A stretch of 7,826 nucleotides of DNA from positions 1 through 7,826 of the forward strand of contig FR880304.1 of NCBI GenBank assembly GCA_000435195.1, given 5' to 3'. A program made the position numbers and the translations under genes. Position 1 is the stretch's first letter; each line of letters begins with the position of its first letter. The stretch is from Clostridium sp. CAG:169. GTDB taxonomy: Bacteria; Bacillota; Clostridia; Oscillospirales; Ruminococcaceae. Positions 1 to 7,107 of the stretch are shown here, in pieces. The notes under the pieces are model-generated. The model had not been told where the DNA came from. It saw only the letters and a program-made list of their open reading frames with translations, and did no database searches.

Positions 1-25
1 CCCATACGCTTTTTAGGAAATAAGA

Positions 26-54
26 TTGAATAAAAACGAAAAAAATGCTAAAAT
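26..54 (+). promoter_or_regulatory. Predicted sigma-A promoter of the recJ-rel operon
   Basis: A -35 box TTGAAT (26-31) is followed after exactly 17 nt by a -10 box TAAAAT (49-54). The -10 box is preceded by TGC (46-48), an extended -10 element. The spacer is very A-rich. Transcription would start near position 60-62, giving a 5' leader of about 45 nt before the recJ TTG. No other promoter of this quality is visible before the downstream genes, so this one may drive the whole block. Box matches are seen directly; promoter activity is inferred. A second -10-like TATAGT at 68-73 has no partner -35 at a suitable distance. Confidence 0.75.
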
Positions 55-90
55 AAACTAATTAAGATATAGTACGATGGAAAGAACAAT

Positions 91-96
91 CGGAGG
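91..96 (+). promoter_or_regulatory. Shine-Dalgarno sequence of recJ, deciding a TTG start
   Basis: CGGAGG lies 9 nt before TTG at 106. The reading frame is closed by TAG at 70-72 and has no ATG or GTG between that stop and the conserved N-terminal residues of RecJ. The SD and the TTG therefore fix the start. Confidence 0.8.
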
Positions 97-105
97 CGTT
101 GGATC

Positions 106-2163
106 TTGGGTTTTAAAAAATGGAAATTGCCGCAGACGGCTCCCGAAAGGGTAGAAAATTTAATCAGCCAAACGGGCATGGAGCGCATTGCAGCCCAGAT
201 CCTCGACGGAAGAGGCATCAGTGACCCACAGCAGGCGGTGCAGTATATCGGCTGCGACAGCGCTGCAAGGCTGCACGACCCATTCCTGATGCAGGATATG
301 GACAAGGCGGTCGAGCGGCTGAGCGAGGCAGTGGAGCAGGGAGAGCAGATTGCGGTATACGGGGATTATGACTGCGACGGCATCACGGCGACCGCCATGC
401 TGTACAGCTACCTGGAGGATTTGGGAGCGCGGGTCATCTACTACATTCCCGACCGCGATGTGGAAGGGTACGGGCTCAACCGCGCCGCTCTCGATTTTTT
501 AAAGGAGCAGCAGGTGGAGCTGATTGTCACGGTGGACAACGGGATTTCCGCGTTGGACGAGGCGGTGTACGCCAAAGAGCTGGGGATCGACCTTATCATC
601 ACCGACCACCATCAGCCGCGTCCACAGCTGCCGCAGGCGTGCGCGGTCATCGACCCGCACCGGCAGGACTGCGAATATCCCTTTAAAGCGCTGTGCGGCG
701 CGGGTGTTGCCTTTAAACTCATCTGTGCGATGGAGGGCGACCTTGGCGGCGAGGAGATGATCTGGCATTTTGGTGAGCTGGCTGCCATTGCAACGATGGC
801 GGATGTGGTGGAGCTGACCGGAGAAAACCGCCTGATCGTCCAAAGAGGTCTGGAGTGCATCGCACAGGGAGAGCAGGTGGGCGTTCACGCGCTCATCGAG
901 GCGGCAGGAATGAGCGGACGAAAGCTCGATTCGATCGACCTTGCCTTTGGGCTTGCACCGCGCATCAATGCAGCAGGACGCTTGGGGCAGACCGACCTTG
1001 CGATGGAGCTGCTGCTCTGTGACCGGCAGTCGCAGGCGATGGAGCTGGCACAACAGCTCAACGAATTAAACGAACAGCGCAAGGCGCTGGTGGACCATAT
1101 CTACGAGGAAATCAACGCAAAGATTGCACGACACCCGGAAATCTTGCAGGAGCGGGTCATCCTGCTGTATGGCGAAGGCTGGCACCACGGGGTCATCGGC
1201 ATTGCGGCGGCAAGGCTGGTGGAGGAGTACTCCAAGCCCTGCGTCCTCTTTTCCATCGAGGAGGACCAGGCGCGCGGCTCGGCAAGGAGCGTTGAGGGCT
1301 ATTCCATCATTGCAGCCATCTCCCGATGCAGCAGCCTGCTGACCCGCTACGGCGGACATGACCAGGCGGCAGGGATGACGGTGCCGGTGGAGCATCTCAG
1401 GGAATTTATCGACCAGATGTTACAGGATGCCCGAGAGCACTTTGATTTGATGCCGGTGGACCAGCTGAAAATCGATGCGGTTGTCGATGCGGAGCAGCTC
1501 AATCTAAAGACGGTGTACGGGATGCAGCAGCTGCGCCCGTTTGGCTGCGGCAACGAGCAGCCGGTGGTGGCAATGCCCGGATGCAGGATCGAAGCAATTT
1601 GTCCGCTGAGTGAAAACCGCCATCTGCGCCTGAAGCTGAGCTACCAGGGAAAAAGTTTTTCGGCTATCTATTTTCGGATGTCGCCCGACCGCTTCCCATT
1701 TTACATCGGAGATACAGTGGATGTGGCAGCCAATCTGGATGTCAATGAATACAACGGAGAAAAAAGTGTTTCTGTCAAGATAAAGGACGTGCGGCTGCAC
1801 GGAGTCAAACAGGACAAGCTGGTGGTGGGCAGGCAGTACTATGAAAAATATTGCCGCCACGAGCCGCTGGAGGAAAAAATCAGAGAATACATCTGCCCGC
1901 AGCGGGAGGACGTAGCGGGACTGTACCGCTTTTTGCGGCAGTGCGGAGGTTTTGCCTTCGGCTACGATATGCTGTGGTGCCGCCTGAGAGGAATCAACTA
2001 CTGCAAGATGCGCATCTGCATCGATGTGATGCAGGAGTTGGGATTGATTGAGAGGGCGCGTCTGTCCTCTTCGGGGGAGGTAGCCCTTCGTCTGCCGGAC
2101 AAGGTCGTTAAAACACAGCTGGACCAGTCCAGGATTCTCAGACAACTGAAGGTTGGTGAATAG
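106..2163 (+). CDS. recJ: Single-stranded-DNA-specific exonuclease RecJ
   Basis: RecJ is a cytoplasmic 5'-3' single-strand DNA exonuclease of the DHH phosphoesterase family. It acts in RecF-type recombination, base excision and mismatch repair, and needs Mn2+ or Mg2+. The 685-residue product has every landmark in order. In the DHH domain these are YGDYDCDG (85-92, metal-binding Asp87, Asp89, Asp91), EGYGLN (120-125), TVDNG (142-146), DHH (167-169) and RINAAGRL (286-293). In DHHA1 they are GWHHGVIG (358-365), GSARS (391-395) and GGHDQAAG (416-423). An OB-fold region begins near RPFGCGNEQP (477-486). The C-terminal ~100 residues (about 575-685) resemble the extra C-terminal domain of Firmicutes RecJ and read like a winged helix; that part is inference. 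Length lies between E. coli (about 577) and B. subtilis (about 786). The start is TTG with a good SD, the only possible one in the frame. First gene of the block; rel follows 1 nt after its stop. Confidence 0.97.
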   Translation: MGFKKWKLPQTAPERVENLISQTGMERIAAQILDGRGISDPQQAVQYIGCDSAARLHDPFLMQDMDKAVERLSEAVEQGEQIAVYGDYDCDGITATAMLYSYLEDLGARVIYYIPDRDVEGYGLNRAALDFLKEQQVELIVTVDNGISALDEAVYAKELGIDLIITDHHQPRPQLPQACAVIDPHRQDCEYPFKALCGAGVAFKLICAMEGDLGGEEMIWHFGELAAIATMADVVELTGENRLIVQRGLECIAQGEQVGVHALIEAAGMSGRKLDSIDLAFGLAPRINAAGRLGQTDLAMELLLCDRQSQAMELAQQLNELNEQRKALVDHIYEEINAKIARHPEILQERVILLYGEGWHHGVIGIAAARLVEEYSKPCVLFSIEEDQARGSARSVEGYSIIAAISRCSSLLTRYGGHDQAAGMTVPVEHLREFIDQMLQDAREHFDLMPVDQLKIDAVVDAEQLNLKTVYGMQQLRPFGCGNEQPVVAMPGCRIEAICPLSENRHLRLKLSYQGKSFSAIYFRMSPDRFPFYIGDTVDVAANLDVNEYNGEKSVSVKIKDVRLHGVKQDKLVVGRQYYEKYCRHEPLEEKIREYICPQREDVAGLYRFLRQCGGFAFGYDMLWCRLRGINYCKMRICIDVMQELGLIERARLSSSGEVALRLPDKVVKTQLDQSRILRQLKVGE

Positions 2164-2164
2164 G

Positions 2165-4366
2165 ATGAGTATGAACGGGTTTGAAGAATTGATGGCTGCT
2201 TTGAAGGAAAGCAACCGGCCGTATGATTTTGATATGATCACACAGGCTTATGAATATGCAGACAAAGCACATGAGAGACAGATGCGCCAGTCGGGGGAGC
2301 CGTATATCACCCACCCGATTGCAGTTGCGCGAATCCTGGTGGAGTTGGGAATGGACACCGAAACCATCTGTGCAGGTCTTTTGCACGACGTGGTGGAGGA
2401 CACCGCTTCCACGCTGGACGAAATCAAAAAGATGTTTGGCGCAGATGTTGCGCTGATGGTGGACGGCGTTACCAAGCTGACCAAGCTCAGCTATTCCAGT
2501 AAGGAGCAGCGTCAGGCGGAAAATGTGCGCAAGATGCTGCTAGCGATGGCAAAGGATGTGCGGGTCATCATCGTAAAGCTGGCGGACCGCCTGCACAATA
2601 TGCGCACCGGAGAATACTGGAAGGAATATAAGCGCAGAGAAAAAGCGCTGGAAACGATGGAGGTCTACGCTCCGCTGGCGGACCGTCTGGGTATCCGCTC
2701 CATCAAGGAGGAGCTGGAGGACATCTCGCTGCGCTTTTTGGACCCGATTGCCTATGAGGAGATTGAGCGGATGCTCAAGCTCAAAAAGGAGGAGCGAGAG
2801 CGTTTTCTGGACGCCATCCAGGAAAAGATACGGGAACGACTGAACAAAGAGGGCATGAAGTTCTTTTTGCAAAGCCGGGTAAAGAGCATCTACGGCATCT
2901 ACCGCAAGGTGTATATGCAGGGCAGAAACTTCGACGAAATCTACGACGTATATGCTGTCCGTGTCATCGTGGACACCAGCTATGAGTGTTACTCGGTGCT
3001 GGGCATCATGCACGACGAGTTTACCCCGATTCCAAAGCGATTTAAGGACTACATCTCTACCCCGAAGGCGAATATGTACCAGTCGCTGCACACCACCGTG
3101 CTGGATAAAGAGGGAGGTATCCCGTTTGAAATCCAAATCAGGACCTGGGAGATGCACTATACAGCCGAATACGGTATCGCAGCCCACTGGAAGTACAAGG
3201 CAGGCATCGAGAAGAAGGACAAGCTGGAGGAGCGTCTGGCATGGGTCAGACAGCTGCTGGAGGTGCAGCAGGATTCCGGCGATGCGCAGGACATCGTGCG
3301 CTCCATCAAGTCGGACATCGCACCGGAGGAATGCTTTGTCTTTACGCCAAAGGGGGATGTCATCAATCTGCCGACCGGATCGACCGTCATCGACTTTGCC
3401 TATGCCATCCACTCGGAGGTCGGCAACCGCATGACCGGAGCCAAGGTGGACGGCAGGATCGTGCCGCTCGACTTTAAGCTGGAAACCGGCATGATTGTGG
3501 AGATCATCACCTCCAAAGGACCCGGCAACGGACCCAGCCGCGACTGGCTCAAGATTGTCAAGACCAGCGAGGCAAGGACCAAAATCCGCGCGTGGTTTAA
3601 AAAAGAGCGCCGAGAAGAAAATATCATCACCGGCAAGGAGGAGCTGGAGCGCGAATTTAAGCGCAACCTGATCAACGTGCCGGAAAACGAGCTGGAGGAT
3701 TTTGTCTTAAATCTGGCAAAACGCCAGCATATCAACACACTGGAAGATTTTTACGCAGCCATCGGCTACGGAGGAGTGCTGCTGTCCCGTTTGATGCCAA
3801 GGGTCAAGGAGGAATTCCAAAAGACCTACCGCAGCGCAGCAGAGGAAGAAAAGAAGGCGGCGCTGTTGCCGCAGCAAACCGCTGCCGCCGGCAAAAAGCC
3901 GGGCAAGCCGACCAGCGGTGTCATCGTGGAAGGACTGGACAGCTGTCTGGTCAAATTTGCAAAATGCTGCAACCCGCTGCCGGGCGACCCGATTGTAGGA
4001 TTTATCACCCGCGGGTACGGCGTGTCCATCCACAAGCAGGACTGTGTGAACGTGCTGAACTCCCCTGCGGAGAATGAAGGCAGATGGGTGCGCGCCGAAT
4101 GGGCATCCAATGTCACCTCGGAAAAGTTTAAATCTACCATCGACATCACCTCCCAGCCGAGAGATACCCTGCTGGCGGATGTGACCATCCTGCTGAGCAA
4201 TATGCACATCCCGATGCACGCACTGGTGGCAAAGGAGAGCAAGGACCATTCGGTCATCCTCATCCAGGTCACAGTGGAGGTCAACGGTGTAGACCAGCTG
4301 AGCTACCTGCTCAACAGTCTGCGTGCCATCAAGGGTGTGGAGGATGTCAGAAGAACCATTCAGTAA
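2165..4366 (+). CDS. relA: Bifunctional (p)ppGpp synthetase/hydrolase Rel
   Basis: Long RelA/SpoT homologue that makes and degrades the alarmone (p)ppGpp, linking ribosome-sensed amino acid starvation to the stringent response. Numbered from ATG 2165 (733 residues), the order is: HD hydrolase with THPIAVA (49-55), LLHDVVEDT (72-80; His74, Asp75) and KLADRLHNM (138-146); synthetase with RFKD (292-295), YQSLHT (305-310) and EIQIRT (322-327); TGS domain (about 390-450); helical domain; Cys-rich finger with Cys601-Cys602, His623 and Cys627; and a C-terminal ACT domain (about 658-733). The RxKD motif marks the bifunctional class, whereas monofunctional RelA has ExDD; with an intact HD site this predicts both activities. 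ATG 2165 is 1 nt after the recJ stop and has GGTGA at 2155-2159. TTG 2153 or GTG 2156 would overlap recJ, and ATG 2171 is also possible. Translational coupling to recJ is likely. Full length for the family. Confidence 0.97.
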   Translation: MSMNGFEELMAALKESNRPYDFDMITQAYEYADKAHERQMRQSGEPYITHPIAVARILVELGMDTETICAGLLHDVVEDTASTLDEIKKMFGADVALMVDGVTKLTKLSYSSKEQRQAENVRKMLLAMAKDVRVIIVKLADRLHNMRTGEYWKEYKRREKALETMEVYAPLADRLGIRSIKEELEDISLRFLDPIAYEEIERMLKLKKEERERFLDAIQEKIRERLNKEGMKFFLQSRVKSIYGIYRKVYMQGRNFDEIYDVYAVRVIVDTSYECYSVLGIMHDEFTPIPKRFKDYISTPKANMYQSLHTTVLDKEGGIPFEIQIRTWEMHYTAEYGIAAHWKYKAGIEKKDKLEERLAWVRQLLEVQQDSGDAQDIVRSIKSDIAPEECFVFTPKGDVINLPTGSTVIDFAYAIHSEVGNRMTGAKVDGRIVPLDFKLETGMIVEIITSKGPGNGPSRDWLKIVKTSEARTKIRAWFKKERREENIITGKEELEREFKRNLINVPENELEDFVLNLAKRQHINTLEDFYAAIGYGGVLLSRLMPRVKEEFQKTYRSAAEEEKKAALLPQQTAAAGKKPGKPTSGVIVEGLDSCLVKFAKCCNPLPGDPIVGFITRGYGVSIHKQDCVNVLNSPAENEGRWVRAEWASNVTSEKFKSTIDITSQPRDTLLADVTILLSNMHIPMHALVAKESKDHSVILIQVTVEVNGVDQLSYLLNSLRAIKGVEDVRRTIQ

Positions 4367-4389
4367 ACTAAAACAACGGAGAAAAGACT

Positions 4390-4851
4390 ATGAGAGCATT
4401 GATTCAAAGAGTAAGCCACGCAAGCGTTACCGTCGAGGGCGAGTGCGTGGGAAAAATTGAAAAAGGACTGCTGGTGCTGCTGGGCGTCGGTCCGCAGGAC
4501 ACTGAAAAACAGGCAGATTTTCTGGCAGAAAAATGTGCTAACCTGCGCATCTTTGTGGACGAAAACGACAAGATGAATCTCTCGCTGCTGGACATCGGCG
4601 GGGAGATGCTGGTCGTTTCCCAGTTTACCCTCTACGCCGACTGCCGCAAGGGCAGACGCCCTTCCTTTGTGAATGCGGCAGCTCCCGCAGAGGCGGACAG
4701 ACTGTATGAATACTTCCAGCAGAGCGTGAAAAATGCGGGCGTTGCCAAGGTCGAGCACGGCAAATTCGGTGCTTCGATGCAGGTAGAGCTGCTCAACAAC
4801 GGACCGGTGACCATCATGCTGGACACCGATGAAATCATGCCGAAAAAATAG
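4390..4851 (+). CDS. dtd: D-aminoacyl-tRNA deacylase Dtd
   Basis: Hydrolyses D-amino acids (classically D-Tyr) and mischarged glycine from tRNA, recycling free tRNA and protecting translation. It acts as a homodimer in the cytoplasm. The 153-residue product is full length. It shows the N-terminal MRALIQRVSHASV, the SQFTLYAD motif (77-84) and NNGPVT (136-141), whose Gly138-Pro139 is the cross-subunit Gly-cisPro pair giving chiral selectivity. A conserved GKFGA (124-128) is also present. The usual residue after the first Asn of the last motif is Asp; here it is Asn137, probably harmless. The SD GGAG (4378-4381) lies 8 nt before the ATG. The gene starts 23 nt after the rel stop, the same rel-dtd order as in Bacillus and many Clostridia, so co-transcription is likely. 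Confidence 0.96.
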   Translation: MRALIQRVSHASVTVEGECVGKIEKGLLVLLGVGPQDTEKQADFLAEKCANLRIFVDENDKMNLSLLDIGGEMLVVSQFTLYADCRKGRRPSFVNAAAPAEADRLYEYFQQSVKNAGVAKVEHGKFGASMQVELLNNGPVTIMLDTDEIMPKK

Positions 4852-4884
4852 GCGGCACCCATAAAAGATAAGGGGGAATAAACG

Positions 4885-5526
4885 ATGAATCTGGAAATCA
4901 TCCACGTGGGTCTGTTGGGGACTAACTGTTATATCACCTGGGATGAAGAGAAAAATTGTGTCGTGGTCGATTGCGGCGGCGACGCGCAGAAGGTAGCGCA
5001 GTTTATACAGGAAAAAGGGCTGACCCCCACCCATCTGCTGCTGACCCACGGTCACGGCGACCACATGGGCGGAGCGGCAGACTTAAAGGACCTTTACCCA
5101 CAGATGAAAATTGTGCTGGACAGCAAGGATTTGGAGATGATTGGCGACGGGCAGAAGAGTATGTCCGACGCCGTAGCGCCGTATGCGCGCAGCTTTACAC
5201 CGGATGTTCTGGTGGGCGACGGCGATCAGCTGACCTGCGGTACGATGGAGTTTACCGTTTTGGAAACGCCGGGTCATACACCGGGCAGCGTGACCTATCT
5301 GAAAAATAACGAGCTGTACTGCGGGGACACCCTCTTTCAGGGCAGCATGGGCAGGACCGACCTGTACGGAGGCAACGACGAGCAGATGACCGCTTCGCTG
5401 GCGCGTCTGGGCAGTTTGCAAGGCTACTACAAGGTTTTTCCGGGACATGGCAGCGCAACCAATCTGGAGGACGAAAAGTTGGCAAACCCCTTCCTCAAGC
5501 AGGCAATCGCCCGCCGTTCCCGATAA
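4885..5526 (+). CDS. Metallo-beta-lactamase-fold hydrolase (glyoxalase II-like)
   Basis: A 213-residue single-domain metallo-beta-lactamase-fold protein, closest in motif layout to short glyoxalase II/YcbL-type hydrolases. All dinuclear metal ligands are visible: THGHGDH (54-60; His55, His57, Asp59, His60), ETPGHTPGS (127-135; His131), CGDTLF (146-151; bridging Asp148) and FPGHGS (185-190; His188). GSMGRTDL (153-160) is typical of the GloB-like group. It lacks the C-terminal substrate-binding domain of classical hydroxyacylglutathione hydrolase, so the real substrate is unknown; a thioester or other small metabolite is likely. No signal peptide, so cytoplasmic. A strong SD AGGGGG (4871-4876) lies 8 nt before the ATG. 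It sits 33 nt after dtd and 30 nt before hemZ, a neighbourhood common in Clostridia. Family call is firm; the specific reaction is not. Confidence 0.92.
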   Translation: MNLEIIHVGLLGTNCYITWDEEKNCVVVDCGGDAQKVAQFIQEKGLTPTHLLLTHGHGDHMGGAADLKDLYPQMKIVLDSKDLEMIGDGQKSMSDAVAPYARSFTPDVLVGDGDQLTCGTMEFTVLETPGHTPGSVTYLKNNELYCGDTLFQGSMGRTDLYGGNDEQMTASLARLGSLQGYYKVFPGHGSATNLEDEKLANPFLKQAIARRSR

Positions 5527-5556
5527 GACAATGAGCAAAAGGAGCAAAAACAGCAT

Positions 5557-7107
5557 ATGAATATAAAGAATATCGGACACAGCATGAAATATGAAGCAGA
5601 GTGTATCGCAATGCTGTTTTTCCCGGATGAAAAGATTGTGACCACCGAATACCCTGCGGACGAGGAGGAGCACGAGGAGCTGCTGGTGCAGCAGGAACAG
5701 AAGGAACAGAAGGCTCCTGTCGAGGACTGCATCGAAACCAGACTGCAAAACGGTCTGATGAAGGTGACCTTGTCGTTGGACGGCAAGCAGACCAGCCTGT
5801 GCCGCACCATCCTTTCCGAGCCGCATTCGCCGTATGAAAAGGCGGAGTTTGTGATGAGCGATATGATCTACACCCTGCTCTCACAGGCGACCGGCATCCA
5901 CCCGGCATGGGGAATGGTGACCGGCGTTCGTCCGGTCAAGCTGTTCCACCGCAGACTGGACGAGGGCAAAACACCACAGATGGTGGCACGGGAATTTGAA
6001 CAGCATTTTTATGTGACACAGGAAAAGATTGAGCTGGCGCTGGAAACGGCACGCCACGAGGCGCCCATCTTGCGAGAGGTAACCGACGACACCTTTAGCC
6101 TATATATCTCCATTCCATTTTGCCCTTCGCGGTGCAGCTACTGCTCCTTTGTTTCCCACGACATCACCAGCAAACGCGCTAAGGACATCCTGCCGGTGTA
6201 TGTCGACCGGCTGTGTGAGGAGCTCGAGCAGATTTCCCAAAAGGTAAAGGGGACCGGACTGCGCCTGACCACCGTTTATTTTGGCGGCGGCACACCGACC
6301 ATCCTCTCGCCCGAGCAGCTTGACCAAATCTGCTGCGCAGTGGAACAGCACTTCGACCTTTCCCAGCTGAAGGAATACACGGTGGAGGCAGGACGACCGG
6401 ACACCATCGACGAGGAGAAGCTGCGGGTGCTGCGCCGGCACAACATCTCCCGTATCAGCATCAATCCGCAGACGCTCGACGACGAGGTGCTGCAAAAAAT
6501 CGGGCGCCGGCATACCGCCCAGCAGGTCATCGACTGCTTTGAGATGGCACGCCGGATGGGATTTGACAACATCAACATGGACCTGATTGCAGGCTTGCCC
6601 AGCGACAGCGTTGAAGGATTTTGCAAAACGGTGGATAAGGTCATCGCCTTGCAGCCGGAAAATGTGACGGTGCATACCCTTTCCATCAAGCGCAGCGCCA
6701 GCTACGGCGAAAGCTGGGAGGAGCGCAGAAAGGCGCTGGAACAGGCGCAGCAGGTGGGACAGATGGTATCCTACGCGCAAAAGCAGCTGATGCAAAGCGG
6801 CTGGATGCCCTATTACCTGTATAAACAGCGCAACACCCTGGGCAACCTGGAGAATACCGGCTACTGCAAACCGGGCTGCGAGGGACGGTACAACATCTAC
6901 ATCATGGACGAAACCCAGACGATTCTGGCAGCAGGAGCGGGAGCAGTCACCAAGCTGTGCAGCAACCGCGAAGGCAAGCTGGAGAGAATCTTTAATTACA
7001 AGTACCCGTTTGAATATGTCGAACAGTTCGACGAGGTATTAAAACGTAAGGACAGGGTGGTGGATTTCTTTGAGGAAAATAGACCCCTTCCACTACGGAA
7101 GGATTGA
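5557..7107 (+). CDS. hemZ: HemZ: radical SAM oxygen-independent coproporphyrinogen III oxidase-like protein
   Basis: A 516-residue radical SAM protein of the HemN/HemW superfamily, best matching Bacillus-type HemZ, annotated as converting coproporphyrinogen III to protoporphyrinogen IX without oxygen. Residues 1 to about 175 form the HemZ-specific N-terminal region, ending in WGMVTGVRPVKL (118-129). The radical SAM core has the CX3CX2C cluster motif at Cys189, Cys193 and Cys196, then GGGTPT (243-248), VEAGRPDTI (276-284), RISINPQT (299-306) and NMDLIAGLP (340-348). The C-terminal part carries YYLYKQRNTLGNLEN (419-433) and YNIYIMDE (445-452), both HemZ hallmarks. Residues 36-52 are a strongly charged, Gln/Glu-rich insert, and a CKPGC pair (437-441) sits beside a conserved HemZ segment. 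SD GGAG (5541-5544) is 12 nt before the ATG, slightly far; Met10 (ATG 5584) is a less likely alternative. Coproporphyrinogen oxidase activity is unproven for many HemN relatives, so the family call is firmer than the reaction. Confidence 0.93.
   Translation: MNIKNIGHSMKYEAECIAMLFFPDEKIVTTEYPADEEEHEELLVQQEQKEQKAPVEDCIETRLQNGLMKVTLSLDGKQTSLCRTILSEPHSPYEKAEFVMSDMIYTLLSQATGIHPAWGMVTGVRPVKLFHRRLDEGKTPQMVAREFEQHFYVTQEKIELALETARHEAPILREVTDDTFSLYISIPFCPSRCSYCSFVSHDITSKRAKDILPVYVDRLCEELEQISQKVKGTGLRLTTVYFGGGTPTILSPEQLDQICCAVEQHFDLSQLKEYTVEAGRPDTIDEEKLRVLRRHNISRISINPQTLDDEVLQKIGRRHTAQQVIDCFEMARRMGFDNINMDLIAGLPSDSVEGFCKTVDKVIALQPENVTVHTLSIKRSASYGESWEERRKALEQAQQVGQMVSYAQKQLMQSGWMPYYLYKQRNTLGNLENTGYCKPGCEGRYNIYIMDETQTILAAGAGAVTKLCSNREGKLERIFNYKYPFEYVEQFDEVLKRKDRVVDFFEENRPLPLRKD
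5695..5712 (+). repeat. Short in-frame tandem repeat in hemZ (2 x 9 nt)
   Basis: GAACAGAAG occurs twice back to back (5695-5703 and 5704-5712). The frame is shifted against the codons, which read as a Q-E-Q-K-E-Q-K stretch. It lies within the Glu/Gln/Lys-rich N-terminal insert of HemZ and keeps the reading frame. A recent slippage duplication is plausible. Confidence 0.55.

Noticed and set aside
77..151. Small leader peptide starting at ATG 77 and overlapping the recJ start
   Set aside because: No SD lies ahead of ATG 77, the peptide has no attenuator-like run of one amino acid, and the GGAGG inside it is better explained as the recJ ribosome binding site.
2060..2095. Possible GC-rich hairpin (CCTC...GAGG) near the end of recJ that could be a terminator
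   Set aside because: The stem is only about 4 bp, it is inside coding sequence and no T-run follows.
1504..2241. 245-codon antisense open frame spanning the end of recJ and start of rel
   Set aside because: Shadow of two well-supported sense genes; no motif, promoter or SD supports it.
2540..3412. 290-codon antisense open frame opposite rel
   Set aside because: It lies wholly within rel, has no recognisable motif or SD, and its His/Leu/Val-rich composition is what the complement of a GC-rich-third-position gene gives. The sense protein is unmistakable.
5083..5826. 247-codon antisense open frame across the MBL-hemZ junction, with a Leu/Phe-rich stretch resembling a membrane segment
   Set aside because: The hydrophobic run is the complement of the Glu/Gln/Lys-rich hemZ insert (GAG/CAG/AAG become CTC/CTG/CTT), so it is an artefact of base composition.
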